A stretch of DNA of 64,000 nucleotides, taken from assembly GCF_000211415.1 (NCBI RefSeq), contig NZ_GL890780.1, positions 470,664-534,663 on the forward strand. The letters run 5' to 3'. How positions within the stretch are numbered: position 1 is the stretch's first letter; each line of letters begins with the position of its first letter. The notes under the pieces were generated by a model. That model was not told the DNA's origin, searched no databases, and was given only the letters and a program-made list of their open reading frames with translations. The DNA comes from Enterobacter mori LMG 25706 (lineage in GTDB: Bacteria; Pseudomonadota; Gammaproteobacteria; Enterobacterales; Enterobacteriaceae). The translations under genes were made by a program, and so were the position numbers. This document shows, in pieces, positions 28,012 to 39,006 of the stretch.

Positions 28012-28958
28012 TGTGATGCCTCCGGCAGCGGACGTCCCGCAATCTGCGACTGCACCTGCGCGACCATCAGGCCTAACGAGGCGAACGAGTTCGAGATGGC
28101 CTCCTCGCGTGAGATGAGCACGTAATGCCCGGTGCGGCAGGCGTTGAGGAACTGGCACCAGCCTGGCATCACCGCGTCCATCGCCGCCAGCTCGTCCTGC
28201 GGCTTGCCGCCGGTATCGCCGCGCCAGGTGGCGAAGATGAAATCGGCATCCAGCTCCGGCAGGCGCTCGGCGCTGACGTCGATACGCCCACCGTCCGGGA
28301 TGCTCTCAATCAGCGGTGGAAACGTGAATCCTGCGTCGCGCAGCACGCGTCCAAGCGAGTGGTAGCTGTGCATGGCGTTGATTTTTCCCTGATTGGCCTG
28401 AATCACCGACACGGTTAACGTGCGGGTGTCGATAGTCGCTTTCAGGGCCTTGATTTGCTCCTGATAGCGACGTTCCAGAACCTTCAGCCGCGCCTGCGTA
28501 CCGGTGAGCTGCGCCAGCTTGCGGTAGATTTCGGGCGCACCGCCGTCGAGGTGATCGATGCTCACCGTCGGGGCAATTTTTTCCAGCTGTTCTACCGGCG
28601 TGTTACGGGTCGGCTCGGTGATGATCAGGTCCGGCTTCGCGGCGGCGATGGCTTCAATGTCGATATCCGCAGTGCCGATGAATTTGATGTCGGAATTATC
28701 AAAATCGACGCCGGTTAACATGCCGCTGGAACGCAGAAAATGGCTGCCGTCCGGTCGGGTGCGGCCATGGCTGGCAACCGGGGGTACCCCAAGCTCAATC
28801 AGCGGGATGGTGATATCCAAATCGTGCAACGAGACGATCCGCTTCGGATGGACCGGCACTACCACGTTGCGGTTCAGATCATCTGTAAACGTCTGCGTCG
28901 GTTCCGCCGCACTCGCCACAAACCCTACCAGCAACAGCATTGTCAAAAGTACGCGCAT
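28008..28958 (-). CDS. Iron-siderophore ABC transporter, periplasmic binding protein
   Basis: The 316-aa FepB/FhuD-type binding protein has a Sec signal peptide (MRVLLTMLLLVGFVASA) without a lipobox, so it is soluble periplasmic. The ATG at 28958 has AGAGGGGG just upstream and follows the permease gene by 10 bp; the longer frame (29021) is not supported. The ferric-siderophore binding fold shows NRNVVVPVHPKRIVSL and KPDLIITEPT blocks. It would deliver the siderophore from the TonB receptor to the two permeases. The ligand is unknown. Confidence 0.9.
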   Translation of the reverse strand: MRVLLTMLLLVGFVASAAEPTQTFTDDLNRNVVVPVHPKRIVSLHDLDITIPLIELGVPPVASHGRTRPDGSHFLRSSGMLTGVDFDNSDIKFIGTADIDIEAIAAAKPDLIITEPTRNTPVEQLEKIAPTVSIDHLDGGAPEIYRKLAQLTGTQARLKVLERRYQEQIKALKATIDTRTLTVSVIQANQGKINAMHSYHSLGRVLRDAGFTFPPLIESIPDGGRIDVSAERLPELDADFIFATWRGDTGGKPQDELAAMDAVMPGWCQFLNACRTGHYVLISREEAISNSFASLGLMVAQVQSQIAGRPLPEASQ

Positions 28959-28968
28959 CACACCCCCT

Positions 28969-30009
28969 CTAAAATCGGTCCCGACGCTGCCAGAGCAGTA
29001 GCAGGAAAAACGGCCCGCCAATCAGTGAAATCACAATCCCCGCCGGCAGCTGTAGCGGCAAAAATGCCAGACGCCCGACGTTATCCGCCAGCAGCACCAG
29101 CAGCGCGCCCAGCACGGCGCTTCCCGTCAGCAATGCTGTTTGCCCACCGCGCAGCAGCAGGCGCGCCATATGCGGTGCAATCAGCCCCACGAAACCCATC
29201 CCCCCCACACAGGAGACGCAGGCCGCGGTGAGCACGACCGGTGCAAGCACGCGCAGCAAGGCAAGTCGTGAAGTGCGCACGCCAAGCCCGGTCGCGGTGT
29301 GGTTACCCAGCAACGCCACGTCGGCGGCGCGTGCGGTAAAGAGCAGCAGCGCGAACGCGGGAAGCGCCCAGGCGGCAGCAATACTGACCAGCATCCAGTT
29401 TGCCGCATGCAGGCTTCCCGCCAGCCACAGCATCGCGGTCTGCACGTCGCGCACGTCCGCGGTAGTCATAAAAACACCCATTGCGGCGGCAAACGCCCAT
29501 GACACGCCGATACCCTTCAGGATGAATCGCGGACGGGAAATATCGCGTGCCAGCGCCACCACCAGCAGCGCGGTCAGCAGCCCACCGGCCATGCCGACCA
29601 GCGGTCGCCAGTACAGGCTAAGCGCCGGGAACTGAAAAATCAGCAACAGCACCGCCGCGCTACAGCCCTCTTTCACGCCGATAAGCCCGGGGTCGGCAAG
29701 GCCATTGCGGGTGATGGACTGCATCGCCGCCCCCGCCATACCGAGCATCGCGCCGCACAGCAACGCCATCAGCAGGCGCGGCAGACGGATATCCATCACG
29801 ATGTAATGCATCTCTGCTTCCAGCGTCTGCGGATAAAACAGCGCGCGCCCGACGGCGGAGGCTGGAATGGGCAGCGAGCCGTGGGTCAGACCAAAACTGA
29901 GCAGCAAGAAGGCAGCCAGCGATAAAAATGCCAGGCATGCCAGCGCTTTTGGACGAACCAGCGCCGAAAGGGGGCCGACGCGTACCGCACGCAGTCCCGC
30001 CCGGCTCAT
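28969..30009 (-). CDS. Iron-siderophore ABC transporter permease (FecCD family), second
   Basis: The 346-aa FecCD-family permease has about 9-10 membrane helices and the family signature MGFVGLIAPHMARLL (about 271-285). It is the FepG-like partner of the preceding permease. Its start overlaps the stop of that gene by 4 bp (ATGA), implying coupled, stoichiometric translation. Confidence 0.93.
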   Translation of the reverse strand: MSRAGLRAVRVGPLSALVRPKALACLAFLSLAAFLLLSFGLTHGSLPIPASAVGRALFYPQTLEAEMHYIVMDIRLPRLLMALLCGAMLGMAGAAMQSITRNGLADPGLIGVKEGCSAAVLLLIFQFPALSLYWRPLVGMAGGLLTALLVVALARDISRPRFILKGIGVSWAFAAAMGVFMTTADVRDVQTAMLWLAGSLHAANWMLVSIAAAWALPAFALLLFTARAADVALLGNHTATGLGVRTSRLALLRVLAPVVLTAACVSCVGGMGFVGLIAPHMARLLLRGGQTALLTGSAVLGALLVLLADNVGRLAFLPLQLPAGIVISLIGGPFFLLLLWQRRDRF

Positions 30010-30989
30010 TTGAACATCCTCGACGCCAGGAAGATAAAGACGGGCGCACCGACCAGCGCGGTCATAACGCCGGTTGCCAGCTCATACGGCGTAAACAGCG
30101 TGCGGGCGGCAACATCCGCCAGCAGGAGAACCAGCGCCCCACACAGGGCCGAAAGCGGCACCATTGCGCGGATGTCCACCGTCACCAGGCGGCGGATCAG
30201 CTGTGGTACCACAAGGCCGATAAAACCAATCGGCCCGGCGATGGAGACCGCCGCGCCGCAGAGCAGTGCAATCGCCAGCAGCGCGAACAGGCGCGTTTTC
30301 AGCAATGAGACGCCAAGCCCCTGCGCCATTCTGTCGCCCAGCGCCAGCATGTTGAGCGAGGGCGAGAGCCACAGCGCCAGCGCAAAGCCAGCGGCAGCAA
30401 CCCCTGCCGCGCTCCCTATCGTCCCGGCGCTGAGCCCCGCTAAATCTCCAGCCAGCCAGGTGCGCATGGCGAGCAGCGTCTGTTCATCAAGGATTAATAT
30501 CGCGGCAGTCACCGATGAAGCAAATGCCGACATCGCCACGCCGCACAGCATGACTTTCATCGGCGTCAGCCCGGTGCGACCAGACGAGGAGAACATCAGC
30601 ACCAGCAGAAACAGCGCCGCGGCACCGACGGCGGCAACGAGCGGGCGACCAAACGGCAGCGACAGCCCAAGCGCGCTGACGATCACCACCGCCAGCGCCG
30701 CCCCTGCATTCAGCCCCAGAATATGCGGCTCGCCGAGCGGGTTACGGATCACCGACTGCAGCAGCACGCCCGCCACGCCGAGCGCGGCGCCAGTCACCAT
30801 TGCGGCGCAGAGACGCAGCAGCCGGAGCCTGATAATCACGTTATGGTCGAAATTGCGCGGATCGAAATGGAAGAATGCATCCACTACCGTCCGGGGAGCG
30901 ATAAAGCGCGCGCCGATGCCCAAATGTGCAATCGCGCCCATCGCCAGCAGCAATGTGAATACAAGGAATGCCAGAGAGGCGCGCATCAT
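30006..30989 (-). CDS. Iron-siderophore ABC transporter permease (FecCD family), first
   Basis: The 327-aa FepD/FecC-like permease has about 9-10 hydrophobic segments and the GPIGFIGLVVPQLIRRL cytoplasmic-loop signature that contacts the ATPase. It overlaps the ATPase gene upstream by 4 bp (ATGA) and the second permease downstream by 4 bp. It would form a heterodimeric inner-membrane channel with its neighbour. Confidence 0.93.
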   Translation of the reverse strand: MMRASLAFLVFTLLLAMGAIAHLGIGARFIAPRTVVDAFFHFDPRNFDHNVIIRLRLLRLCAAMVTGAALGVAGVLLQSVIRNPLGEPHILGLNAGAALAVVIVSALGLSLPFGRPLVAAVGAAALFLLVLMFSSSGRTGLTPMKVMLCGVAMSAFASSVTAAILILDEQTLLAMRTWLAGDLAGLSAGTIGSAAGVAAAGFALALWLSPSLNMLALGDRMAQGLGVSLLKTRLFALLAIALLCGAAVSIAGPIGFIGLVVPQLIRRLVTVDIRAMVPLSALCGALVLLLADVAARTLFTPYELATGVMTALVGAPVFIFLASRMFK

Positions 30990-31798
30990 GGTTGTTCTGC
31001 GACCTTTCGAAACGGCATAAAAAACGGCTTTCCGGTCATTGGGTTAACGGACATATGTACGTCAACGTCAAACACCGTTTTGATCAGCGACGGCGTGCAG
31101 GTGTCGCCTTCATGTAATACCCCCTCGACTTTGCCCTGGCGTAAAAAGACCAGCGAATCGCCGTAGTTCACGGCAAAGTTGAGATCGTGCAGCACCACCA
31201 CCACGGTGCGCCCGTGCTGGCGGGTCAGGGTGTGCAGCAGCTCCAGGATCTCCACCTGATAGCGAAGGTCGAGATACGTCGTGGGCTCATCCAGCAGGAT
31301 ATACGGCGTTTGCTGCGCCAGCGCCATGGCGATCCAGCAGCGTTGACGCTGACCGCCGGACAGGCTTTCAACCGGCAGATGAGCAAACTCTGCCGTTCCG
31401 GTCAGGCGTAATGCCTCCTCCACCGCCAGCTCGTCTTCATCACTCCACTGACGCATAAAGTTCTGCCAGGGAAAGCGCCCGCGCGAAACCAGTTCAAAAA
31501 CGGTTAACCCCTCCGGCAACAGCGGAGACTGCGGCAAAATGCCAAGCTGACGGGCGACCGCTTTGGTCGGCTGTTCATGAATGGCTTTGCCATCCAGCAC
31601 GACGCTGCCGCCAAGCGGCTGTAGCAGACGCGCGAGGGTGCTCAACAGCGTGGATTTGCCACAGCCGTTCGCCCCCACCAGAACGGTCATCTTCCGTTGC
31701 GGGATCGCGAGGGAGATATCATCAACGATGATTTTTTTGTGATAACCCGCAGAGAGATTCTCCAGAACCAGTCCCGGTTTTGTCGTGTTATGCGCCAC
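30986..31798 (-). CDS. Iron-siderophore ABC transporter ATPase
   Basis: The FepC/FecE-type ATPase has Walker A GANGCGKST, signature LSGGQRQR, Walker B YILLDEPTTYLD and the switch His in VVVLHDLNF. I chose the GTG at 31798 (270 aa). A TTG at 31825 (279 aa) is the alternative, but neither has a clear ribosome site and the TTG lies only 6 bp from a Fur-like box. It heads the operon ATPase-permease-permease-binding protein-RpiR and is divergent from the TonB receptor. Confidence 0.9.
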   Translation of the reverse strand: MAHNTTKPGLVLENLSAGYHKKIIVDDISLAIPQRKMTVLVGANGCGKSTLLSTLARLLQPLGGSVVLDGKAIHEQPTKAVARQLGILPQSPLLPEGLTVFELVSRGRFPWQNFMRQWSDEDELAVEEALRLTGTAEFAHLPVESLSGGQRQRCWIAMALAQQTPYILLDEPTTYLDLRYQVEILELLHTLTRQHGRTVVVVLHDLNFAVNYGDSLVFLRQGKVEGVLHEGDTCTPSLIKTVFDVDVHMSVNPMTGKPFFMPFRKVAEQP

Positions 31799-32181
31799 GT
31801 GAATGCCAACGTAATGAAAAACCAATAAATAAAAATAAAACTCATTCTCTTTTGAGAAGTTTGCCGCTGCGCCATGTAGTAGTCAAGTGAATAAAAGCCC
31901 TGGATAAACCAGGGGTGATCGCAACAGGTCACGCAAAGTAAAATCAGTAAAAACCGATTAATTTTAATAGGTTAAATGCTAATCACTTTGATTTTAACGA
32001 TACGGAAATCACTGTAGTCATTTTTTTACTTTTTCCATTTACTACTACAATCCCGCATGATTGAATGATTCTCAATTACAAGTTCGATGCCATTCAGGCT
32101 AACGAACAGACCGTAAGGGCAATGACTCACACATTTTTCCGCGAAGATGGTTTCGCCGGATATTCTGGGAAAACAGATGTA
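31799..32181. promoter_or_regulatory. Divergent iron-regulated promoter region
   Basis: This 383-bp AT-rich region separates the ABC operon from the TonB receptor. Two Fur-like 19-mers are visible. 31831-31849 (read on the minus strand, GAGAATGAGTTTT...) matches 12 of 19 positions. 32061-32079 (TTGAATGATTCTC...) matches 11 of 19. The open frame that begins at 32065 overlaps the second box and is unlikely to be translated from there. No small gene was recognised. Confidence 0.55.
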
Positions 32182-34311
32182 ATGGCTAAGTTCACACCTT
32201 CATTCTCTGGGGTAAAAGGGCGCGCGCTCTTTTCTCTGTTGTTTATGGCACCTTTGGTACACGCAGCGGCAAACGACGGCGAGACCCTGACCGTTACCGC
32301 CGATCCGAATGCGACTCTCGACGCCACCAGCGGCTATCAGCCCCTGAACACCTCCACCGCCACGCTGACCAACATGCCGATGCTGGACATCCCGCAGGTG
32401 GTCAATACCGTCAGCAATAACGTGCTGGAAGACCAAAACGCGACCACGCTCGACGAGGCGCTGTATAACGTCAGCAACGTGGTGCAGACCAACACCCTGG
32501 GCGGCACGCAGGATGCCTTTGTGCGCCGTGGTTTTGGCGCGAACCGCGACGGCTCGATCATGACCAACGGCCTGCGCACCGTGCTGCCGCGCAGCTTTAA
32601 CGCCTCAACCGAACGCGTGGAGGTGCTGAAAGGCCCGGCCTCAACCCTGTACGGTATTCTCGACCCCGGTGGCCTGATTAACGTCGTCACCAAACGCCCG
32701 GAGAAAACCTTCGGCGGCTCGATTTCTGCCACCTCGACTAGCTTTGGCGGCGGTACCGGACAGTTTGACGTCACCGGCCCGATTGACGGCACGCGCCTGG
32801 CGTATCGCCTGACGGGGGAATATCAGGACGAAGACTACTGGCGCAATTTCGGCAGCGAACGCAGCACCTTTATCGCCCCGTCGCTCACCTGGTTTGGCGA
32901 TGACGCCACCGTGACCGTGCTCTATTCGCATCGCGACTATAAAACGCCGTTCGATCGCGGAACGATCTTCGATCTCAACACCAAAAAAGCTGTCGACGTC
33001 GATCGCAAAACCCGCTTTGACGAATCGTTTAACGTTACCGACGGGCAGTCCGATCTCGCGCAGCTCAACGCGGAATATCGTCTTAACAGCCAGTGGACTG
33101 CGAAGTTCGACTACAGCTACAGCCAGGATAAGTACAGCGATAACCAGGCGCGCGTGATGGCCTACGATTCAAAAACCGGCAACCTGACCCGCCGCGTGGA
33201 TGCCACTCAGGGCTCCACCCAGCGGATGCATACGACGCGGGCGGATCTGCAGGGGAACGTGGACATCGCGGGCTTTTACAATGAGATCCTGACCGGCGTG
33301 TCGTATGAGAATTACGATCTGCTGCGCACGGATATGATGCGCTGTAAGAACGTCAAAGGTTTCAATATCTACAATCCGACGTATGGGAATCTCGACAAGT
33401 GCACCACCGTCTCGGCGTCCGACAGCGACCAGACCATCAAGCAGGAGAGCTACTCCGCCTACGCGCAGGACGCGCTGTACCTGACCGATAAATGGATCGC
33501 TGTCGCCGGACTGCGCTACCAGTATTACACCCAGTACGCGGGGAAAGGCCGTCCGTTTAACGTGAATACCGACAGCCGCGACGACCAATGGACGCCTAAG
33601 CTGGGGCTGGTGTACAAACTCACCCCGGCAGTCTCGCTATTTGCCAACTATTCCCAGACGTTTATGCCGCAGTCGTCCATTGCGAGCTACATCGGCGACC
33701 TACCGCCGGAAACGTCGAATGCGTATGAAATTGGTGCTAAGTTTGACCTTTTCGACGGCATTACCGCCAACATTGCGCTGTTTGATATCCACAAGCGCAA
33801 CGTGCTGTACACTGAAAGCGTGGGTGATGAAACCATCGCCAAAACCGCAGGCCGCGTGCGCTCTCAGGGCGTAGAAGTGGATCTTGCGGGGTCGCTGACT
33901 GAGAACACCAACATTATTGCCAGCTACGGCTATACCGACGCGAAGGTGCTGGAAGACCCGGACTATGCGGGCAAACCGCTGCCGAACGTGCCGCGCCATA
34001 CCGGCTCCCTGTTCCTGACCTACGATATTCACAATGCGTTTGCCGGGAATACGCTGACGCTGGGCGGCGGCGGGCACGGCGTAAGCCGTCGTTCCGCAAC
34101 CAACGGTGCGGATTACTATCTGCCGGGCTATTTCGTGGCGGATGCGTTTGCGGCGTATAAGATGAAGCTACAGTATCCGGTGACGCTGCAGGTGAACGTG
34201 AAAAACCTGTTTGATAAGACCTACTACACGTCGTCCATTGCGACCAACAACCTGGGCAACCAGATTGGCGATCCGCGCGAAGTGCAGTTTACGGTGAAGA
34301 TGGAGTTTTGA
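32182..34311 (+). CDS. TonB-dependent siderophore receptor (FhuA/FoxA-like)
   Basis: The ATG at 32182 gives 709 aa with a signal peptide ending near VHAAA, followed by a TonB box (ETLTVTA). The plug domain (about 55-160, with GPASTLYGILDPGGLINVVTKRP) and a 22-strand barrel ending in the outer-membrane Phe (VKMEF) are complete. The DPGG...TKRP pattern is typical of hydroxamate-type receptors (FhuA, FoxA, FhuE). Earlier ATGs (32122, 32065) would place a long extension before the signal peptide. It is divergent from a matching ABC importer and is energised by ExbBD/TonB. The ligand is not determined. Confidence 0.92.
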   Translation: MAKFTPSFSGVKGRALFSLLFMAPLVHAAANDGETLTVTADPNATLDATSGYQPLNTSTATLTNMPMLDIPQVVNTVSNNVLEDQNATTLDEALYNVSNVVQTNTLGGTQDAFVRRGFGANRDGSIMTNGLRTVLPRSFNASTERVEVLKGPASTLYGILDPGGLINVVTKRPEKTFGGSISATSTSFGGGTGQFDVTGPIDGTRLAYRLTGEYQDEDYWRNFGSERSTFIAPSLTWFGDDATVTVLYSHRDYKTPFDRGTIFDLNTKKAVDVDRKTRFDESFNVTDGQSDLAQLNAEYRLNSQWTAKFDYSYSQDKYSDNQARVMAYDSKTGNLTRRVDATQGSTQRMHTTRADLQGNVDIAGFYNEILTGVSYENYDLLRTDMMRCKNVKGFNIYNPTYGNLDKCTTVSASDSDQTIKQESYSAYAQDALYLTDKWIAVAGLRYQYYTQYAGKGRPFNVNTDSRDDQWTPKLGLVYKLTPAVSLFANYSQTFMPQSSIASYIGDLPPETSNAYEIGAKFDLFDGITANIALFDIHKRNVLYTESVGDETIAKTAGRVRSQGVEVDLAGSLTENTNIIASYGYTDAKVLEDPDYAGKPLPNVPRHTGSLFLTYDIHNAFAGNTLTLGGGGHGVSRRSATNGADYYLPGYFVADAFAAYKMKLQYPVTLQVNVKNLFDKTYYTSSIATNNLGNQIGDPREVQFTVKMEF

Positions 34312-34320
34312 CGTAAAAAA

Positions 34321-34351
34321 GCCCGATGGCGCTAACGCTTATCGGGCCTAC
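34321..34351. repeat. REP-like palindrome after the TonB receptor
   Basis: GCCCGATGGCGCTAACGC...ATCGGGCCTAC is a variant of the REP-like unit, preceded by an A tract (34315-34320). It lies 10 bp after the receptor stop and is paired with a GGGAGAGGG repeat before parE. Confidence 0.8.
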
Positions 34352-34359
34352 GATCCATT

Positions 34360-34394
34360 CCCTCTCCCTGTGGGAGAGGGTTAGGGTGAGGGCA

Positions 34395-34397
<3 letters not shown>
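34360..34397. repeat. Dispersed GGGAGAGGG hairpin repeat, copy 4, overlapping the parE stop
   Basis: The arms CCCTCTCCC (34360-34368) and GGGAGAGGG (34372-34380) flank TGT. The flank TTAGGGTGAGGGCATCAGGC continues into the parE 3' end: the minus-strand GCCTGATGCCCTCACC block found also at copies 5 and 6 supplies the last parE codon and TGA. Confidence 0.85.
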
Positions 34398-36290
<1,893 letters not shown>

Positions 36291-36315
36291 TTAAGCTAGC
36301 AATTCGCATTGATTG

Positions 36316-36897
36316 TCAGTGGCTGTGCAGTCCAAGAAAATCGACAATCTGGGTGAAATGATCCTCAAAGCCCGTGAAAGCATGGTTTCCGCCCTCTTCT
36401 ATAGTCTGGCGGCAGGATGCGTAATACGCCACTGCCTGGCGGTAATCCAGCACTTCATCACCCGTCTGCTGCAGCAGCCAGATGAGATCCGGCGCTTCAA
36501 GCGGGTCGACCTGCATAACTTTGAGATCGTAAATATGGCGTGACTCTAGCACATATTGTTGGCCGGTGTAGGGGTTCTCGTTTTCGCCAAGAAAGTCCCT
36601 CAGTAGCTCAAATGGCCGTACCGCTGGGTTAACCACCACTGCGGGCAGCATAAAGCATTGCGACAGCCAGGTGGCGTAATATCCTCCCAGCGATGAACCG
36701 ACCACGCCAAAGGATTCGCCACCGTGTTCGAGGACGATCGATTCCAGCATCTCCGCCGCTTCCGCCGGGTATGGCGGCAGTTGCGGGACAATCATCTCAA
36801 CGTGCGGATGATTCTCGCTCAGCCAGTGGCGAAACTGCGTCGCTTTCGCGGAGCGCGGCGAGCTGTTGAACCCGTGAAGATAGAGAAGCGTAGACAT
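36316..36897 (-). CDS. yqiA: YqiA, alpha/beta-hydrolase esterase
   Basis: The 193-aa esterase (UPF0227) has the nucleophile Ser in [15 protein letters not shown] and an N-terminal [10 protein letters not shown] oxyanion block. E. coli YqiA hydrolyses short acyl thioesters and esters. The ATG at 36897 overlaps the cpdA stop by one base (TGATG), so it is coupled to cpdA; the longer frame to 37035 only shadows cpdA. Confidence 0.94.
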   Translation of the reverse strand: MSTLLYLHGFNSSPRSAKATQFRHWLSENHPHVEMIVPQLPPYPAEAAEMLESIVLEHGGESFGVVGSSLGGYYATWLSQCFMLPAVVVNPAVRPFELLRDFLGENENPYTGQQYVLESRHIYDLKVMQVDPLEAPDLIWLLQQTGDEVLDYRQAVAYYASCRQTIEEGGNHAFTGFEDHFTQIVDFLGLHSH

Positions 36898-37724
36898 CAA
36901 TAGCCTTCTGAAGCGGTATCGGGGCGGAATTTTGCGCCTGACAAACGGCACACTTCTGTCGTCAGGTTGCCATCGGCATGCAGTTCCAGCCAGCGCCAGC
37001 CTGGGGCGATGGTGTCCAGGGTGAAGTTGGCGCAATGCGGCTTAAATTGCACGCAAGTGGACGGCGTGGCGAGCATTCTGCGGCCATTCCAGTCGAGATC
37101 CTGTTCCTGATGAATATGTCCGCACAGCAGATTTTTCACGCGAGGGAAGTTCACCAGCACGCTGTCCAGCGCAGCTGAGTTACGCAGGCTGTGTTGATCG
37201 AGCCAGCTGCAGCCCGCTGGCAGCGGATGATGATGAAGCAACAGCAGCGTATTGCGTGCCGGTTCGGCAGCCAGTTTGGTTTCGAGCCAGTCAAGCTGAA
37301 ACTCACTTAACTCACCGTGCGGGACGCCAAAGACCTGGCTGTCGAGCAGTAAAATTTGCCAGTGGTCCCCTGCAAAAACACACTTCGCCGGGGAGATGCC
37401 CGACTCCAGGAGCGAGCTGTACATGGCAGGCTGGAAATCATGGTTGCCGGGCAGCCATACGCAAGGCACACTGAAGCTCGCGATGCCTTCAGCAAAATGC
37501 TGGTAGGCCGCGGAGGACTGATCCTGCGCCAGATCGCCCGTTGCGACAATCAGATCGCAGGCGCGATCTTCGGCGTGAATCGCGTTGAGTACAGCCTGAT
37601 AGCTCTCCCAGGTATTCACGCCCAGCAGAGTTTCATGCTTTTCGGCAAACAGGTGGGTATCGGTGATTTGTAATATCCTGACTGGCGCCCCACCAGCAAC
37701 AGTCAGGCTCAACAGGCTTTCCAA
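36897..37724 (-). CDS. cpdA: CpdA, 3',5'-cAMP phosphodiesterase
   Basis: CpdA (275 aa) hydrolyses cAMP and so dampens CRP signalling. It is a cytosolic metallophosphoesterase with DTHLF, GDLAQD, GNHDF, HHHPLP and GHIH metal-binding motifs. The start codon is TTG at 37724, preceded by AAGGA at the proper distance, and the product begins MESLLSL as in E. coli. It is part of a nudF-yqiB-cpdA-yqiA-(parE) series on the minus strand. Confidence 0.96.
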   Translation of the reverse strand: MESLLSLTVAGGAPVRILQITDTHLFAEKHETLLGVNTWESYQAVLNAIHAEDRACDLIVATGDLAQDQSSAAYQHFAEGIASFSVPCVWLPGNHDFQPAMYSSLLESGISPAKCVFAGDHWQILLLDSQVFGVPHGELSEFQLDWLETKLAAEPARNTLLLLHHHPLPAGCSWLDQHSLRNSAALDSVLVNFPRVKNLLCGHIHQEQDLDWNGRRMLATPSTCVQFKPHCANFTLDTIAPGWRWLELHADGNLTTEVCRLSGAKFRPDTASEGY

Positions 37725-37751
37725 ACGGTGTCCTTAGGTAGGTTTATGACG

Positions 37752-38174
37752 CTAACAAACCGGAATCGCCATTGCTCCATGTGCTAAACAATATCTTAGC
37801 CAGTCGGCTAAAAACTGGTTAATTTGATGCTTTTCGTCGCGTTGATGCAACTTTTTATTCGGGTAATCATACCGCGCTTTGAAGCGAAAGATCTGCTGGC
37901 TCGAACACACTTCAGCGACCATCGCGTCGTGATAGAGACGCACCGTCATCGACGGCAAGCTCCAGTAGCTAATGCTGGGGGCCGTTTGCTCAATCTCTAC
38001 CAGCGTAGTGTAGCGCGTTGATTCTGTTATCGTTAACCGATACTGCGCGTTGCTCACCTGATAGCTTACCGTTTCGCCGGGTGCGTCGTTTCGCGGCAGC
38101 AGGCGGCGCAGCTGTGCGAAATTGGTTTCGCACAGGCGCATCATTTCTGGGAAGTCAGGTGTATAGCGCTTCAT
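37752..38174 (-). CDS. yqiB: YqiB, DUF1249 protein
   Basis: The 140-aa product equals E. coli YqiB (DUF1249), whose biochemical role is not firmly established. The ATG at 38174 overlaps the nudF stop by 4 bp (ATGA); the longer frame to 38270 shadows nudF. It has no signal peptide or membrane segment. It lies between nudF and cpdA, 27 bp upstream of the latter. Confidence 0.92.
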   Translation of the reverse strand: MKRYTPDFPEMMRLCETNFAQLRRLLPRNDAPGETVSYQVSNAQYRLTITESTRYTTLVEIEQTAPSISYWSLPSMTVRLYHDAMVAEVCSSQQIFRFKARYDYPNKKLHQRDEKHQINQFLADWLRYCLAHGAMAIPVC

Positions 38175-38803
38175 TTTTTCCACTCGTTTCGTAATGTCTG
38201 ATAATGCAGTTGCAGCCATTGCAGGGCGATGACAGACGCTGCGTTGTCGATTGAACCCTCTTCTACCCACTGGTAAGCCTGTTCCCGGCTCACCACATGA
38301 ACCCGAATATCTTCGTTTTCATCTGCCAGACCGTGGATCCCTTCCGCGGTCGTGGCGTCCACTTCGCCCACCATAATGGATAACCGTTCACTTGTGCCAC
38401 CCGGGCTTGCCAGATAGCTGAGCACGGGTTTTGTTCTTCCAACAACCAGACCTGCCTCTTCCAGCGCTTCGCGCCGTGCAACGTCCTCGACCGATTCGCC
38501 CTCTTCAATCATCCCGGCCACCATCTCCAGCAGCCATGGGCTTTCGCTGACGTCATAAGCGGCGATGCGGATCTGCTCAACCAGCACCACTTCATCGCGC
38601 ACTGGGTCAAAGGGTAGCAAGACTGCAGCATGCCCGCGCTCAAAAATTTCGCGTTTGATTTCGCCGCTCATCTCGCCGTTAAACAGGCGATGCCTGAAAC
38701 GGTAAAGATCCATTGAAAAAAAACCGCTATAAAGCGTTTCTCGTGCAATAATTTCTACATCGTTTTTGGCGAATGTGACGGGCAACTTCTCTGTTTTTTG
38801 CAT
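38171..38803 (-). CDS. nudF: NudF, ADP-ribose pyrophosphatase
   Basis: The 210-aa Nudix hydrolase cleaves ADP-ribose to AMP and ribose 5-phosphate. The Nudix box [20 protein letters not shown] (about 96-115) is complete and continues into AGL. It starts the nudF-yqiB-cpdA-yqiA operon and is divergent from tolC. AGGAC precedes the ATG. Confidence 0.96.
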   Translation of the reverse strand: MQKTEKLPVTFAKNDVEIIARETLYSGFFSMDLYRFRHRLFNGEMSGEIKREIFERGHAAVLLPFDPVRDEVVLVEQIRIAAYDVSESPWLLEMVAGMIEEGESVEDVARREALEEAGLVVGRTKPVLSYLASPGGTSERLSIMVGEVDATTAEGIHGLADENEDIRVHVVSREQAYQWVEEGSIDNAASVIALQWLQLHYQTLRNEWKK

Positions 38804-38904
38804 AAGTCATGTCCTGGTAGCAATGGTGATGAAATGATGAATTTCAAGGCTGTTTGGCTGCCGTTTGTAAGGCTATATGATAGATTGGTGCAAATTACCG
38901 CCAG

Positions 38905-38923
38905 ATGGCACGTAACGCCAACC
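38905..38923 (+). promoter_or_regulatory. marbox upstream of tolC
   Basis: ATGGCACGTAACGCCAACC matches the MarA/SoxS/Rob consensus AYnGCACnnWnnRYYAAAY at all but one specified position. It lies about 84-102 bp before the tolC start. E. coli tolC is controlled by these activators. Confidence 0.75.
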
Positions 38924-39006
38924 TTTTGGTGTGGATGATTCTGTTAGAATCGGCAATTATTTTTAATTAGATCAGCGCTAATACTGCTTCACAACAAGGA
39001 ATGCAA

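Noticed and set aside
28012-28158. N-terminal extension of the RpiR-family regulator
   Set aside because: The extra residues (Arg/Pro/Gly-rich) shadow the binding-protein gene. The GTG at 28011 in a GTGA overlap fits the RpiR domain start.
32065-32181. N-terminal extension of the TonB receptor
   Set aside because: It would place 39 residues before a normal signal peptide, and its first ATG lies within a Fur-like box.
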